Part shown: piece by piece, positions 47,131 to 59,324 of the stretch
How positions within the stretch are numbered: the stretch's first letter is position 1
How the letters are laid out: every line of letters starts with the position of its first letter
From: Artocarpus heterophyllus
Taxonomy: Eukaryota > Streptophyta > Magnoliopsida > Rosales > Moraceae
NCBI GenBank assembly: GCA_025403435.1
Contig: CM046341.1
Location: forward strand, 21,847,460-21,911,459
DNA length: 64,000 nt
Reading direction: 5' to 3'
Translations under genes and position numbers: made by a program
The notes under the pieces: generated by a model
Database searches by the model: none
Told to the model about the DNA's origin: nothing
The model's input: only the letters and a program-made list of their open reading frames with translations

Positions 47131-47283
47131 CTAAGCAACCCCTCTCTTCATGATCAGCCTATGAATGGCGGCGTGGCTCACCGCCGCCTTGGTAGCTGGG
47201 GATGCCTCGACACCCGATGATGGCACCACGTGCTTCCGGAGAAGCTCCTTGGGCAAATCATGAATACCTTTTGGATAAAACAT
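47131..47283 (-). CDS. Small ORF of 50 aa, unknown function
   Basis: It runs from ATG at 47283 to TAG at 47131-47133. The product begins MFYPKGIHDLPKELLRKHVV and ends AAIHRLIMKRGVA; it is basic, with an Ala-rich middle. Codons are GC-richer than the surrounding AT-rich DNA (AAG, GTG, GCG, CTC and CTG are frequent), which is what suggests coding. An in-frame stop lies 13 codons upstream of the Met and no acceptor site is obvious close by, so a single-exon start here is plausible. I do not recognise the family. It could be a genuine small gene, the last exon of a longer one, or a gene fragment. It lies about 1.5 kb from the SEC start and points away from it. Confidence 0.35.
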   Translation of the reverse strand: MFYPKGIHDLPKELLRKHVVPSSGVEASPATKAAVSHAAIHRLIMKRGVA

Positions 47284-48360
47284 GTTCGAATTAGTGATTT
47301 GATTTGAGTTGTGTGATTTGAATTAATGATTTGAATTGTTATCCAAATTGACATTTGGATGTGCATTTAAGTTTTAATCTAAAGATAGAATAAAATTAGA
47401 GTTTGTGTTTGAAGAGGTTGTGAAAATAGTTTTGGATTTATTAACAAATCTAATAAAATCTTAATATTAATGATCCTAAAAATATATGCAATATGGATAT
47501 TAATTTATTGCTCTCTTTATTAGAAACACAATAAAAAAAGAATCATCTCAATCAGATATCAAACGAAAAAGTTATGATTTTTTTTTTCAAATATAAGAGA
47601 GAGAATTTTAGAGTAAAGATATTCAAACATCAAAAGTTTAAAGGGTCAATATTTTAAAAACTTAGATTCAAAAAATTCATTTGACTCAGATTTTAAGAAA
47701 ATCAAATACTTATCTAAAAACTTCTTAATACTTGAATCTAAATTTAAATATAAAAAGTTTTAAAAATTATTCAAACAAACGGGCTCGTAGAAGATCTTGC
47801 AGGGGAAGACGAGTTGGAAAGCATCATCGAAAGTCTTTCTCCTCAATCTTCTCGCATGAAAGTATCCCGATGATCTTGAAGAGAAAGATGAGCACCGTGG
47901 GCAGTGGTTAAAGTGAAAAGGAGAGGGAAAAAAAGAGGTAAAAAAAAGGTGAGAGTTCGATGATGTTAACCTGAATATTTATGACTGAATCGACGATGTG
48001 ATGTTTTTAATTGACGTGGTAAGACACGTAAAATAGCAAACATACAAGGGGACATAGAAAGCAAGTTCCTTGGAAATTAACCTCAAGCTTCGTTGAACAT
48101 GGCGCGGTGGTAATAGCGTAAGACCTCTGATTACCACCGAAAGTGCGCGTTGCGCTACCCACGCCAGTGAATTCCACACCAACCATCTCCTCCCACTTTG
48201 TACTTTTCTCCTCTCCACGTGTTGCCTAACGGCGTACGTCTCAGCTAAGACAGGGAATGCCGTAGAGGTGATCCTCTGCATCGCTAAATCACATGACAAA
48301 TTAACCACCAATAAAGCATAACCACCTCAAACACATGTCTCCATTCAATTACCATAAAGC
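47284..48360. other. Intergenic region between the small ORF and SEC
   Basis: AT-rich to about 47,770, then more mixed in composition. It contains GA-rich patches (47,880-47,960). Open frames here lack recognisable content. Part of it is presumably distal promoter of SEC or of the divergent small ORF. Confidence 0.35.
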
Positions 48361-48398
48361 CTTCAAGAATCTCCAGAATATTCCAGATATCCACGTGG
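48361..48398 (+). promoter_or_regulatory. Heat-shock-element-like cluster next to a G-box
   Basis: CTTCAAGAAT (48361-48370) gives an nTTCn-nGAAn pair, and AGAATATTCCAGATA (48375-48389) gives nGAAn-nTTCn-nGAtn. The palindromic G-box CCACGTGG follows at 48391-48398. The cluster lies about 360 bp upstream of the SEC start codon. Function is inferred from motif match only. Confidence 0.4.
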
Positions 48399-48509
48399 AG
48401 GATTTTCATTAGTTATTAACATAGTCTTGTTTACACCGGATTCGGATTTGAGAAACACGATCGACATTTAACGGTCTGAGAAGTCGCTTTCTGTAAACAG
48501 CAGCGAGCA

Positions 48510-48560
48510 GAGAGAGGAGAGGAGAGAGACAGAAAGAGGGAAGAGAGAGAAGGAGAAGAC
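48510..48560 (+). promoter_or_regulatory. GA-rich tract in the SEC promoter or 5' UTR
   Basis: An almost pure purine run of AG and GGA units within 200-250 bp of the start codon. Plant GAGA-binding (BPC) proteins use such tracts, and they are common in 5' leaders. The transcription start is not visible from sequence, so promoter or leader cannot be decided. Confidence 0.4.
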
Positions 48561-48754
48561 AAGCTGACGTAAAAGACGGAATTCTGAAAATCGGAGGAAG
48601 AAGATAGAGACAGAGGAGAGCGAATTTTCTCGAGCGACAAACACTTTTCTTGCTTTTTCTAATTTCTTCTCTTTTCCCCCTTTCTTCAAATTCATTGTTC
48701 CCTTCGATATTCTTTCCGGTATTTTCCCGTGATCCAAGCAACAACCAGAAGACA

Positions 48755-51700
48755 ATGCTCTCGCTGCAGAGCGATCCGCGGCTGGTCCACCATGGCCAGT
48801 ACCAGAATATACCGCCGCCACCGCCGCCGCAGCCGCCGCAGCTTCAATTGGCTTCTTACGGCGATGATCGCTCGGTTCTGCATTCCGATGTCACCTCCGA
48901 CGGCGCTGCTTTTTCTTCCGTTAGTATCAAGCACTCCCAGCCCTTGGATTCTCGCGAAGGTCCTTTTCCTTTTACGTTTGATCGAGTTCGGTTCCATTTT
49001 TAAGTGTCCGATGCTTTGTCTTTAGGGTTTCAAAGCAATGTTGTCTGTGATGGTCGTTTGGTGTTTGATTTCGTTAAATTTCGAATTCTCTGTGTATTGT
49101 CTTGGATTTTTTTTTTTTTTCAATTCTTTTAGTTTGTTGGATAATTGGTTATGGAGATGTTTAGCTTGTTGATTCTTCTGCCCTTTCTGAAAAATATTGA
49201 ACCTTCAATTGCATTCACTGATAGTTCGGTTGTCTTGTCCAATGTTGTGGTTATTTTCTTTAGTTTGTATTTTAGGGTTCTTTTTGAGAAGTTATAGGAG
49301 GAAAAAAGTCAACACTTGGTTTGCTGGCATCAATCATGCCATGGTTGGCATTGATAAAAATATTCACATCATACTGTTATTGTGATTCTGTAGATTGAAA
49401 AAAAAAAAAAAAAAGCTGAACTGGGAAATCTTAGTTTGCGTATATATGTGTAGATTATTTTTCCCGAAATTAATTTTAGTTGACAATTCAGAGGTTTTAA
49501 AGCTTAGTTGTCAACAATTATTGCTTGGAACGTCCGTGAAAAAATGATTGAAGAATGGCAAGAAAAGGAGTCAGGTTTTGAGATTGAAACTCTTTGTAGA
49601 AAATAAAAAAGAAATGAATTCTTCTGCAGACAAGGCACTGATAGGAAAAGAAAAGTTTAAGCGTTGAAGATAAATTAGTTGATGTTTAGACGCGGAAAAA
49701 AGCCAAGTTGTTTGTGCTAGGATTGGGGTGTCCTGGAAAAGAGAATCTTGTATGCCTAGGAAGGTAATTGATGCTTCAGAATCAAAATATGGTGGACTCA
49801 CTGGTTTTCAGAATCCAAAATTGTTTCAGTTTTCTCTCCGCATGCTGAATGGAAGTGATCCATAGTTCCGTGTTGTTTGCATTATAGAGGTGCTTTAAAT
49901 TGCGACAATACAGCCTAACATTATGACAACGCTTATGTTTAATTCTACATTTGTACCATTTGCATTTTTTCTATCGCATATGTATTAAATTTAATTTTAT
50001 GCTTGTATTAAGAAAATTATTGTCAAAAGTGCCCCCAATTCACTGAACACTTATGTGAAAATGAAATTTGTTTCGTAAAAAAGAATACAAATGTGTTTTT
50101 CTATTAATGTAACAATTTTGTATCACATCTGAGTCAAAACTTTATTTCCATCTGTTTTGGTAATCATACTGTAAGATTCCATGTATATATTTGTTCCACT
50201 TTTATATTGTATCTATGGATAACTGCTAGCAGTTCTTGTTTTTGTTTCATTCACTTTGGATATTTTCCATATTAGCTTTCCCTTACTGGTTGACCTCGGT
50301 CCGAAAGCAGAGAGACAAGCTTTATTGCCCTGTTCTTCTAATCCTATTTTCTTTTGCCTAAAGTTCACTCACTCGGCCCTCGATGTGGCATCATTCCTAG
50401 TTTTGTTTACATCTGTAAGAAGTTGTTATACAGGGCATTAGTGTGTTATAGACACTGTGCACTTAGCGTAGGTGATGGATGGATTGGACTTGAGAGTCTT
50501 GAGTTTAATTAAGGAGCCAAGTGGAGCTTTAGTATTTATTGATGTGGAACTTCATTTAAAAAAATTTAAAGAAACTCTGATAAAAAGTTTCTGTTTTTCC
50601 TGTTGTGCAGTTAATGAAGATATGCTCATGGCTCTTGCTCATCAGAAGTACAAGTCTGGAAACTATAAGCAAGCACTAGAGCACAGCAATGCTGTCTATG
50701 ACAGAAATCCCCGACGCACAGATAATCTCCTTCTCTTGGGTGCAATCCATTATCAGGTTGTTTCATAAGTTTTTAATATGGCTTAGTATTAATATGAGTT
50801 TAGAGATTAGTATTCTTGTCAGTATTTTTATTTTGTTTCTGAGAATCTCTCTTTTCGTGCATCTGATGAAGAGATTTCTTTCATCCTTTTCTAGTTGCAT
50901 GATTTTGAAACCTGCATTGCAAAAAATGAAGAAGCTCTTCGAATTGACCCGCACTTTGCTGAGTGTTATGGAAATATGGCTAATGCTTGGAAGGTATTTC
51001 TAGTATCTTTGATGGCTTTTGCAGATAAGTATTCAGCCTCCAAGAGTCTCATAGACATTGTTTCTATGTTTCTTCCTCAGGAGAAGGGCAATCTTGATGT
51101 TGCAATCCGCTACTATTTAATTGCTATTGAGGTTTGTTATTGCCATAAATATTGTGCTCAAGCAGGCTCAAAAATTACTCAAGAGTGTTTGAATCTGTTT
51201 GGACTGTCAACTTCTTGTCCATATTGTGCTTTTTTTATCCGTGTTTTCTTTTATAACTCTTATTTAAAGTTGAGATCCATTCTTCTTACGAGCGGTGAGA
51301 GGTGTCTATGCTGATTAGATACTGTTTATGGCAAAGGTTTTGTGGAGGAGTATGGCAATTTCACATCTTTGGACAATTTGGATATAAATAAATCAGGGAA
51401 TCTTTGAAGATTAGGAATTGGAGATATTGGATCTATTCTAAAATGCAAAGTTCTCAGCTTTTTTGTGGGTGTAGACGGACAAGGCTTTTAAGGATTTCTT
51501 TCTCTTTTTAATAGTTTTAAATAGAAGGATGTGATAGGTTGCTGATTTTGTGGTCTTGTATTGTTTTTGTTTCCCTCCTTTTGCTTATATTTTTTTTTCT
51601 TGTTTCTTGAGGATACTTTATCCTCTTTCCTTGGCACTTGATTTTTATCGATGAAAGGATTTTTCATATTAAAAAAGAAATGATTAAATTGTTCATCATT

Positions 51701-54700
51701 CCTAAGCAGATATGACTTTGTGTTTTATCGAAATAGTGACACTACTGCATACCAAGTGGAATTGAAAAATTTCAATGAAACCTATCTGATTTGGTCCTAC
51801 CTTGTTGTCCTAGGTAGGTTCACGATGTTTGGTGGTTTGTGTGGCTCTATGATCTTCTTGGTTCCTAGAATTAGGGACTTAAGGACCACCTGGCTTGAAC
51901 TAACTAGCTTTAAACTTCTATAGTATGGGAGTTCTGCTAATTTGTTTTATTTGCTACGGGTAAAAATATTGATAGTTTTATGGTGCAGCTTCGTCCCAAT
52001 TTTGCTGATGCATGGTCAAATTTAGGAAGTGCATATATGCGTAAAGGAAGGTTTAATGAGGCAGCCCAGTGTTGTCGTCAAGCTCTTGCATTGAATCCAC
52101 GTTTGGTAGGCTTCTCTTTTGGCGGTATCATATTTGTTAGTTTGTTATAGGTTACAAAGCCAATGTAACCTTTCTTCTCACTCGTTCGTGCAGGTTGATG
52201 CACATAGTAATCTGGGGAACTTTATGAAAGCTCAAGGTTTAGTGCAAGAGGTAAGGAAGCGGTCCCTTATTTTTACTCCAGACATTTTGTGAACTTGGTT
52301 ACAACTGGAAAATTGACGAAATTGATACCACAAAACTTTCAGCTCTTGCACCAGTAAGCAATGGCTCCCATTATGTGGTTTGGCTAAGATTTATTGATTT
52401 ACATCAATAAAAACGTATTGTTGCTTTTTTTTTTTCAACATCACTGTTATCGTTGGAAGTTGAAAAATCCTTTTTTTTTTTTTTGGTGAAATAGCTGAGA
52501 TGCCGTCCTGCATGGACGATGTTGTAACCTCTGATTTGGTTGTTTCTGACCTCTCTGATGATTTGTCGGGATAGGCATACAACTGCTATGTTGAGGCTCT
52601 TCGTATACAACCAAATTTTGCGATTGCATGGTCAAATCTTGCTGGCCTTTTCATGGAGGCTGGTGACCTTAACAGAGCTCTTCAGTACTACAAGGTAACA
52701 CACCTAATTCTCTTTATGCGTTTGGGGCATGCCTGTTTATTGCGTCGTATACATGTACTAAAATATTTTGACTGTCATGACTATTAAATGTTATGCAGGA
52801 GAATTCCATACAGTTCCATGCACTGAAGCCTTGCTTTATAATCTTCTATTGAATACAAGTTCTTTATACAATGACCGCTTCCTGTTAAAACTTATTCTGC
52901 TTTTCAGGAAGCTGTAAAGCTGAAACCAGCATTTTCTGATGCCTACCTAAACCTTGGAAATGTTTACAAGGTAGCCTTTTTTAGGTTGTGTCACTGTGGC
53001 TGGACGCTGGATGTATCTGCTATCTGGAAAGTTACATTGAGTATGAAAACTTGAACTTTAATCTGCTTTTTCCAGGCTCTGGGAATGCGTCAAGAGGCTA
53101 TTGTATGCTTCCAGCGTGCTCTTCAAGTGCGGCCAGATTTTGCCATGGCCTACGGTGAGGCTATTCTGTTTCTGTGCAGTATAGCTTTTGCACTAGCCTG
53201 CATTAGTGCTGACTTAGCTTTTCATTTGATGTGGCTCTAGGATCTTAAACTGTGGTAATTCTCTTGCATGGCTTCCTATTTGTTCCAGGAGAAAGATGCA
53301 CTTTATGTTTATTGTGACTGAAAGTATATCTTTCTGGTTGAAAAAATAATCTTTTATGGCACAAATGGATTTATCAGATTCAGAATGCTCTTTATACTTT
53401 ATTCCAGTAAAATCTACTTCTATCTTTCGTATTTGTCTTATGAACGGATTCGTTCCCTGATTGCTCTATCCATTGGTGTTTGATCCGAGCTTCACATCAC
53501 TGTTCTGCGTAATAATCACAATCTTTTGTAAGACATGGCTTTGACTTCGGTACTGATTGCAAATACGAATAAAATTTATTTTGCAGGAAATTTAGCCAGT
53601 ATTTATTACGAGCAAGGCAATCTGGAAATGGCAATTCTCAACTATAAGCGAGCAATAGCTTTTGATTCGGGATTTTTGGAGGCATATAATAATTTGGTTT
53701 GTCAGCTTATATATATCTATAATGCTAGATATTTGCAATTTATTGATGATACAAGTCTTCTCGCTTAATAACATCTTGGTCTTTCCCTTCGCCAAGGGCA
53801 ATGCATTGAAAGATGCTGGAAAAGCTGAAGAAGCTGTGCAATGCTATAGTGTAGGTTCACAAGATCCTTCAATTGTGTGCTGTGTACTATGATTGTTTGA
53901 CTTTTCTATTATTTCCTCCTATTTACTGATTGTGTTTTTATTTTGTATTTTTTTTTCCTTGCAGCAATGTCTTGCTTTGCAACCTAGCCATCCTCAAGCG
54001 CTTACTAACCTTGGGAATATATACATGGAGTGGTATCTATTATAGATTTATCTGTCTGATTGTTTTGAGCTATATAGTTTCTTATTCTGTTGCCAGATTT
54101 ATATTCTCGTCTACCTTTATGAAAATCCTCTCTCTCTCATCTTTTTTTTTTTTTTCTCTCTAGGAATATGATGAGTGCTGCTGCCACATGTTACAAAGCA
54201 ACATTGTCCGTCACAACAGGACTTTCTGCTCCTTTTAACAATTTGGCTATTATATACAAGCAGCAGGTATTGTCACCTCTCTGTCCCTCCATCACTCGCT
54301 CATTCGTGCCACCTTGATTTGAAAAGATGCTTAAAATCTAGTTTGCTGTTATTTTAATTTCTTTAAACGAGGGTACTGTTGCCTATAAAGCAGTCATTTG
54401 GATTTGTTTTCTTTCTTGCTATTCCTAATTGCAAGCAATGGCTTCCCTCATTTTTCTTTTCAATGACAGGGCAATTATTCAGATGCGATATCTTGCTTAT
54501 AACGAGGTACTCCGGATTGACCCTCTGGCAGCAGATGCACTTGTCAATAGGGGGAACACATACAAAGAGATTGGAAGAGTTAATGAAGCCATTCAAGATT
54601 ATATACGAGCTATCAATATCCGACCAGCTATGGCTGAAGCTCATGCAAATCTAGCTTCAGCTTACAAGGACAGGTATTTGATGATGATCATTAAAGGAGG

Positions 54701-57700
54701 GATAAAGCTTTAATTTTATTACGTTTTAACATGAGGTATTTTCTTTATTTTGACTATATGCAGTGGACATGTTGAAGCGGCCATAAAAAGCTATAAGCAA
54801 GCACTATATCTGCGTCCTGATTTTCCAGAAGCAACTTGTAACCTTTTACACACGTTACAGGTATTGAAGAAGATTTTTTTTTTTTCATATTTTAAATTGT
54901 CGTTTTTCTTTGTTTTATTACCTTTTATGCGGTTGGAATGTTGATCAGCTAAAAACTGTGGTTTACAATGAGAATTTTTCTGCATCTTCTGTTGGATATA
55001 TAATACAAATCACTTGTGTTATGGTATTGCCTTGGGAGCTTGAGTAGGGCTTTTGTAAGAAAAATATCTTTGTTCAAAGGATTTTTGCTCTAGACTTTGA
55101 TTCAGGATTTTAGAAGGGTCCCGAGCATTGCAAGTGGCTTTTCATTTTGTAAAAATCTTTTTTCAATCTATCAATTCGTTGCTTATACATGTTTTTACTG
55201 TTTGGTACAAGTTTTTTTGTTGGTCTGTATTTGTATGTCCATCTTCTGTAAATACGTTAAAGTTAGTGTGGCAGTGCATCTCTATGCCAGTTTTAGATCT
55301 CTCTAATCTCAGTATACAATATTTAATTGTTGAAATTGTTGTCTACAGTGTGTTTGTGATTGGGAGGATCGCGAGAACAAATTTATTGAGGTTGAAGCGA
55401 TTCTGAGAAGACAGATAAAGGTTTGTAATTCATGGAGTACGTTATTCATTTGATGCTAATTATAAGCCCAGACCGGTTCTGACGCCACTCATTCTTTGCC
55501 TTCAGATGTCACTCATTCCTAGTGTGCAACCTTTCCATGCAATAGCCTATCCGATTGATCCAGTGCTTGCTCTGGAGATCAGGTAAGCGAGCTATTATGT
55601 GGCTGTTACATTAGTCTGCTTCTATATTTACCTTATTTTTTGGTCTTATAGTCGTAAATATGCTGCACACTGCTCTGTCGTTGCATCTCGGTATACGCTT
55701 CCTGGCTTCACCTATCCAGCACGCTTGCCCATAAAGGGTGAGGGTGGCAGTGGACGACTAAGGGTTGGGTAAGTTTGATAATTAACATGACGTTCTCTCT
55801 GTCTGTACGTCTGTTTTCTCGGACATGCATGCATGTTTGGCCTTGTTCATTCATAGCGATTCCGTGGTGTCAGATATGTCAGCAGTGACTTTGGTAACCA
55901 TCCGCTGTCTCATCTAATGGGCTCAGTCTTTGGCATGCATGACAGAGAAAATGTTGAGGTCTGCAACTTTGTTGTTGATTATTTCGAACATCAATGAGCT
56001 TGCCTTCTTTTACCATGGAATTAAGGTCCTTTTGCAGATATTCTGCTATGCTTTAAGTGCAAATGATGGCTCGGAGTGGAGGCTGCGGATTCAGTCAGAA
56101 GCAGAGCACTTTATTGATGTCTCATCCTTGTCATCTGATATGATTGCTAGGATGATTAATGAGGATAAAATACATATCCTTGTTAATCTTAATGGTTATA
56201 CCAAGGTACCATATCACTTGGGTCAGCTAGTGTATACTGTAAAGACCTTTGGAAATTTGATGTCAAGATGCTTATTACTTTTGCTAATGTTTCAGTTTTG
56301 AAATTTCGTTCCCATTAGACTACCCTTATGACACCTTGTTTTATCTCTACTTGTGTATGTTACTGTTTCTTTTTTTTTTTTCCCTTATTGGTTTGAGAGA
56401 CACCTGGTTTTATCTTAATTTGTGGTAACATTATATTCATCACCTGTTATTTGAGACTAAAATTTGTAGGAGTTTGACATTTTCTTTATGATGCAGGGGG
56501 CAAGGAATGAAATATTTGCCATGCAGCCTGCTCCAATACAGATATCCTACATGGGATTTCCTGGAACTACAGGGGCAGACTACATACATTATTTGGTTAC
56601 TGATGAGGTTGGGAGACTTTTGAACCCCGTTTGACCTATCCTGAATTTTATTTTTTTCTGTTTGATTTTTGATTCTGACATCCACAATTACAGTTTGTGT
56701 CGCCGTCTCGTTTCTCTCGTATTTACTCTGAGAAGATTGTCCAACTTCCTCATTGTTACTTTGTAAACGATTACAAGCAGGTATGTTCTATACAATTTGT
56801 TTCTCATGTTTCTGTATGTTATATTCTTTTTGTTTTCTCAAGGCTTCTTGATGCTTCAATTCAGAAAAATCTTGATGTGTTGGACCCAAACTGCCAACCC
56901 AAAAGATCCACCTATGGTTTACCAGAGGCCAAATTTATTTTTGCATGTTTCAACCAGCTTTACAAGATGGATCCTGATATTTTCAATACATGGTTAGTTT
57001 AGAATGATTCTGTTGATATTATCTGGTATTGAATGAATTGAGAACAATAGTCATTTGTGTTACATTTGACACAGGTGCAATATTCTTAAACGAGTACCGA
57101 ACAGTGCACTTTGGCTTCTCAGATTTCCTGCTGCTGGCGAGATGAGACTCCGCAATTGTACTGGATTCTTTTGAATTTCTCATGATAAATTGTTTACCAC
57201 ATTGACACTTGAAGCATAACTCGCAATAAATCATCAATTTCAGAATGTTAGTTATGTTTGTTGTTATTTATTAGTGAACGCTTTTGCTATTGGTATTCCA
57301 GATGCTGTGCAAAGAGGGGTGCAACCGGATCAGATTATTTTTACAGATGTTGCCATGAAGGGTGAACATATCAGACGTAGTGCTTTAGCAGATCTATTCC
57401 TTGACACGTAAGCATACTAACAAACGAAGGCCTAGTTTTTACATTTAAAGATGTTTACTTTTCTTTTTCTTTTTAATGTTTGTCATGACTCATGAAAAAA
57501 CAATATAATTGGTAGCTCATGTGATGACGATTGATATTTTGGTTGTGTCTGCGCAGGCCATTATGCAACTCGCACACAACAGGCACTGACATTCTGTGGG
57601 CTGGTCTTCCAATGGTGACCCTTCCACTTGAGAAAATGGCTACGAGAGTAGCTGGTTCACTGTGTCTGGCCACAGGTGTTGGAGAGGAGATGATAGTTAA

Positions 57701-58678
57701 CAGGTAAATAACTTAGGTTCTGAACTTCTAGTTACTAATTCAAATTCGTCATTTGGTCGAACTAAGCTGTCCATTTGGACGACAAATTTAGGAGTTCTTA
57801 CCTATATTTTCAATATACGATTTCTTTCTTCGACTTGTTGAGAGGCTGGGATTTAAATTGACAATGATTTGGTTTTTAGGTGTTTAGTTTTCATTTTAGG
57901 TGGACGACTCGTCCTCTCTATTGTATACCTTTTCATTTTTAACTTATAAAATTTTGCGTTTCTTATATATGAAAAAAAAGAGCTCATTTTGCAACCAATT
58001 TGAGTTTCAGTCTCACCTTCTAGACCATTTGGATTCCATAATGCTGGCCTGGGGGTTAAATAAACTAGATTTTTCATTTGAGAGGCTGCTTTGTTGTGGT
58101 GAATTCCTGTGTGTCAATTTTACATCTCGTAGTTTACAACATAGATCCATTATCGTGTCTTCTTCTTTCATTTTTTTTTTTAATTTTTTAATTTTCTAAT
58201 CCATTGGTTTCTGCGTCCTTGCATCCCTTGGCATATATCCATAAGTTTGAAAGACTATGAAGAGAAGGCAGTATCCCTTGCTCTAAATCGCCCGAAGCTC
58301 CAGGATCTCACCAGCAGACTCAAAGCCGCTCGCCTGACTTGTCCTCTATTCGACACAGCCCGATGGGTGAGTTTCCAAGAATCTTCTATTTACGTTCTGA
58401 TTTGAGCATTCTCTGACCGAGGAAACATGAAAAATGGGTAAATCTTTGATGTGAACTATTAACATTCATAGAAATCATATATTATCTCATTTGTCATGTA
58501 ATTAGTTCGTCTTTTGTTGGCACTGATGCTGATTACTGATGCCATTATTGACACTTAATCTCAGGTGAAAAATCTTGAGAGAGCGTATTTTAAGATGTGG
58601 AGTCTTTACTGTTCAGGCCAGCACCCTCAGCCATTTAAAGTAACTGAAAATGATGCGGAATTTCCATTTAATAGATAG
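48755..58678 (+). CDS. SEC: O-GlcNAc transferase SECRET AGENT (SEC), 28 exons, with one frameshift
   Basis: SEC transfers N-acetylglucosamine from UDP-GlcNAc to Ser/Thr of nuclear and cytosolic proteins; in Arabidopsis it opposes the fucosyltransferase SPINDLY on DELLA proteins. Coding exons: 48755-48959, 50611-50756, 50895-50993, 51081-51131, 51989-52105, 52194-52250, 52575-52694, 52908-52970, 53076-53154, 53587-53696, 53797-53850, 53965-54032, 54164-54266, 54470-54673, 54764-54860, 55349-55420, 55506-55582, 55652-55768, 55874-55958, 56038-56205, 56497-56607, 56694-56780, 56865-56992, 57075-57157, 57302-57407, 57557-57703, 58246-58366, 58565-58678. All introns are GT-AG and every junction keeps phase. 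Apart from one surplus T in exon 14 the product would be about 995 aa, close to the family length. As written, translation ends in exon 14 after 434 aa. The first Met ([11 protein letters not shown]) starts a Pro-rich N-terminus ([15 protein letters not shown]). Confidence 0.93.
50611..54860 (+). other. SEC: SEC exons 2-15: thirteen tetratricopeptide repeats
   Basis: Thirteen 34-residue TPRs can be laid end to end, from [20 protein letters not shown] (exon 2) to the thirteenth, ending [13 protein letters not shown] (exon 15). Typical units are [40 protein letters not shown] and [20 protein letters not shown], with the usual W/L-G-Y-A-P pattern. Asn at repeat position 6 (SNLG, NNLG, ANLA) recurs, matching the asparagine ladder that O-GlcNAc transferases use to hold substrate chains. 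Several exon borders fall at the same place in a repeat, suggesting growth by repeat duplication. Confidence 0.93.
54497..54498 (+). other. SEC: Frameshift: one extra T in SEC exon 14
   Basis: Exon 14 follows a proper acceptor (GACAG, exon from 54470) and reads GNYSDAISC in the frame set by exon 13. The next codons are TTA TAA, a stop. Dropping one of the two T at 54497/54498 restores [16 protein letters not shown], the expected TPR 11-12 sequence, and a frame open through exons 15-28. No alternative AG puts the exon in the needed phase. Confidence 0.85.
55349..58678 (+). other. SEC: SEC exons 16-28: catalytic glycosyltransferase region (GT41)
   Basis: Landmarks in order: [20 protein letters not shown] (exon 16), the start of the catalytic region; [20 protein letters not shown] (exons 18-19), with the histidine of the active-site loop; [20 protein letters not shown] (20-21) and [20 protein letters not shown] (21); [12 protein letters not shown] (22); [20 protein letters not shown] (24), with the lysine that contacts UDP in human [23 protein letters not shown] (25); [20 protein letters not shown] (26), the nucleotide-sugar loop; and a C-terminus ending [13 protein letters not shown]. 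Residue roles come from knowledge of human OGT. No catalytic motif is damaged. Confidence 0.93.
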
Positions 58679-58704
58679 AAACTAGAGATAGTGACGGTAT
58701 TGTA

Positions 58705-58710
58705 AATAAA
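58705..58710 (+). terminator. SEC: Poly(A) signal candidate for SEC
   Basis: AATAAA lies 27 bp after the stop codon, within TGTAAATAAAGC. It is the first canonical hexamer downstream; GT-rich sequence follows at 58,737-58,825. The 3' end is inferred. Confidence 0.5.
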
Positions 58711-59324
58711 GCACAGAGGACATTAATTATTAATGTAATTTCTGTTAGTTTGATTGATTGTCCAAGTGATGCTTCTGACCGAACATAACTATTTATTGGA
58801 TCAGAATTTGTTGTGTAGTTTGGGGTAATGTTATTACGATTTCTTTTTTATCCTTTGTCGTGGATTAATAATTTGTTCAGCGGCGTATTTAAGTTCATAT
58901 AATTGTCGTGTGGTAGAGCGGAACCAAATATGCTGCAAGGAGAATTTTTGGGGACAATGTTATTTTCATGCTTGGTCCTTGAATCGACAATCACAATGAT
59001 ATTAAGAATACATTGAGAATCACAAATGACGTGCAACATTCGCCATTCTCAACTTTTCCGCCTCCGTTCCATTAACAGCTCAACACTACACTGACAAGGA
59101 TATATATTCTTTTGCATTTAGTTAGCCAAATTTCTTATTACACATCGATAGGTTTTAACATTAATGGTCTTCAAATTTTAAGATTTTTTTTATTTTATCC
59201 ATTAAATTTTAAAAATCACTGTTTTATCTCTTAAACTTTTAAAATTTATCATTTTGTCTCATTGAATTTTAAAATTCATAAATTTGTTTTTAAACTTTCA
59301 AAGTTCTTCATTTTGTCTTTTAAA
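58711..59324. other. SEC 3' flank, then AT-rich degenerate repeats
   Basis: No gene is seen. From about 59,150 the sequence repeats loosely, with variants of TTTTGTCTYTTAAACTTTTAAAATT every 30-40 bases up to the fold-back element. This looks like relic repeat sequence or its extended arm. Confidence 0.4.

Noticed and set aside
48431..49025. Several overlapping frames on both strands around SEC exon 1
   Set aside because: They are shadows of the purine-rich leader and the CCG-rich first exon; only the frame from 48755 joins the TPR exons in phase.
54429..54713. Open frame through SEC exon 14 as a possible alternative start or exon that would avoid the frameshift
   Set aside because: It needs an exon start without a preceding AG in the right phase, and its upstream residues do not match any TPR; the conserved GNYSDAISC lies in the other frame.
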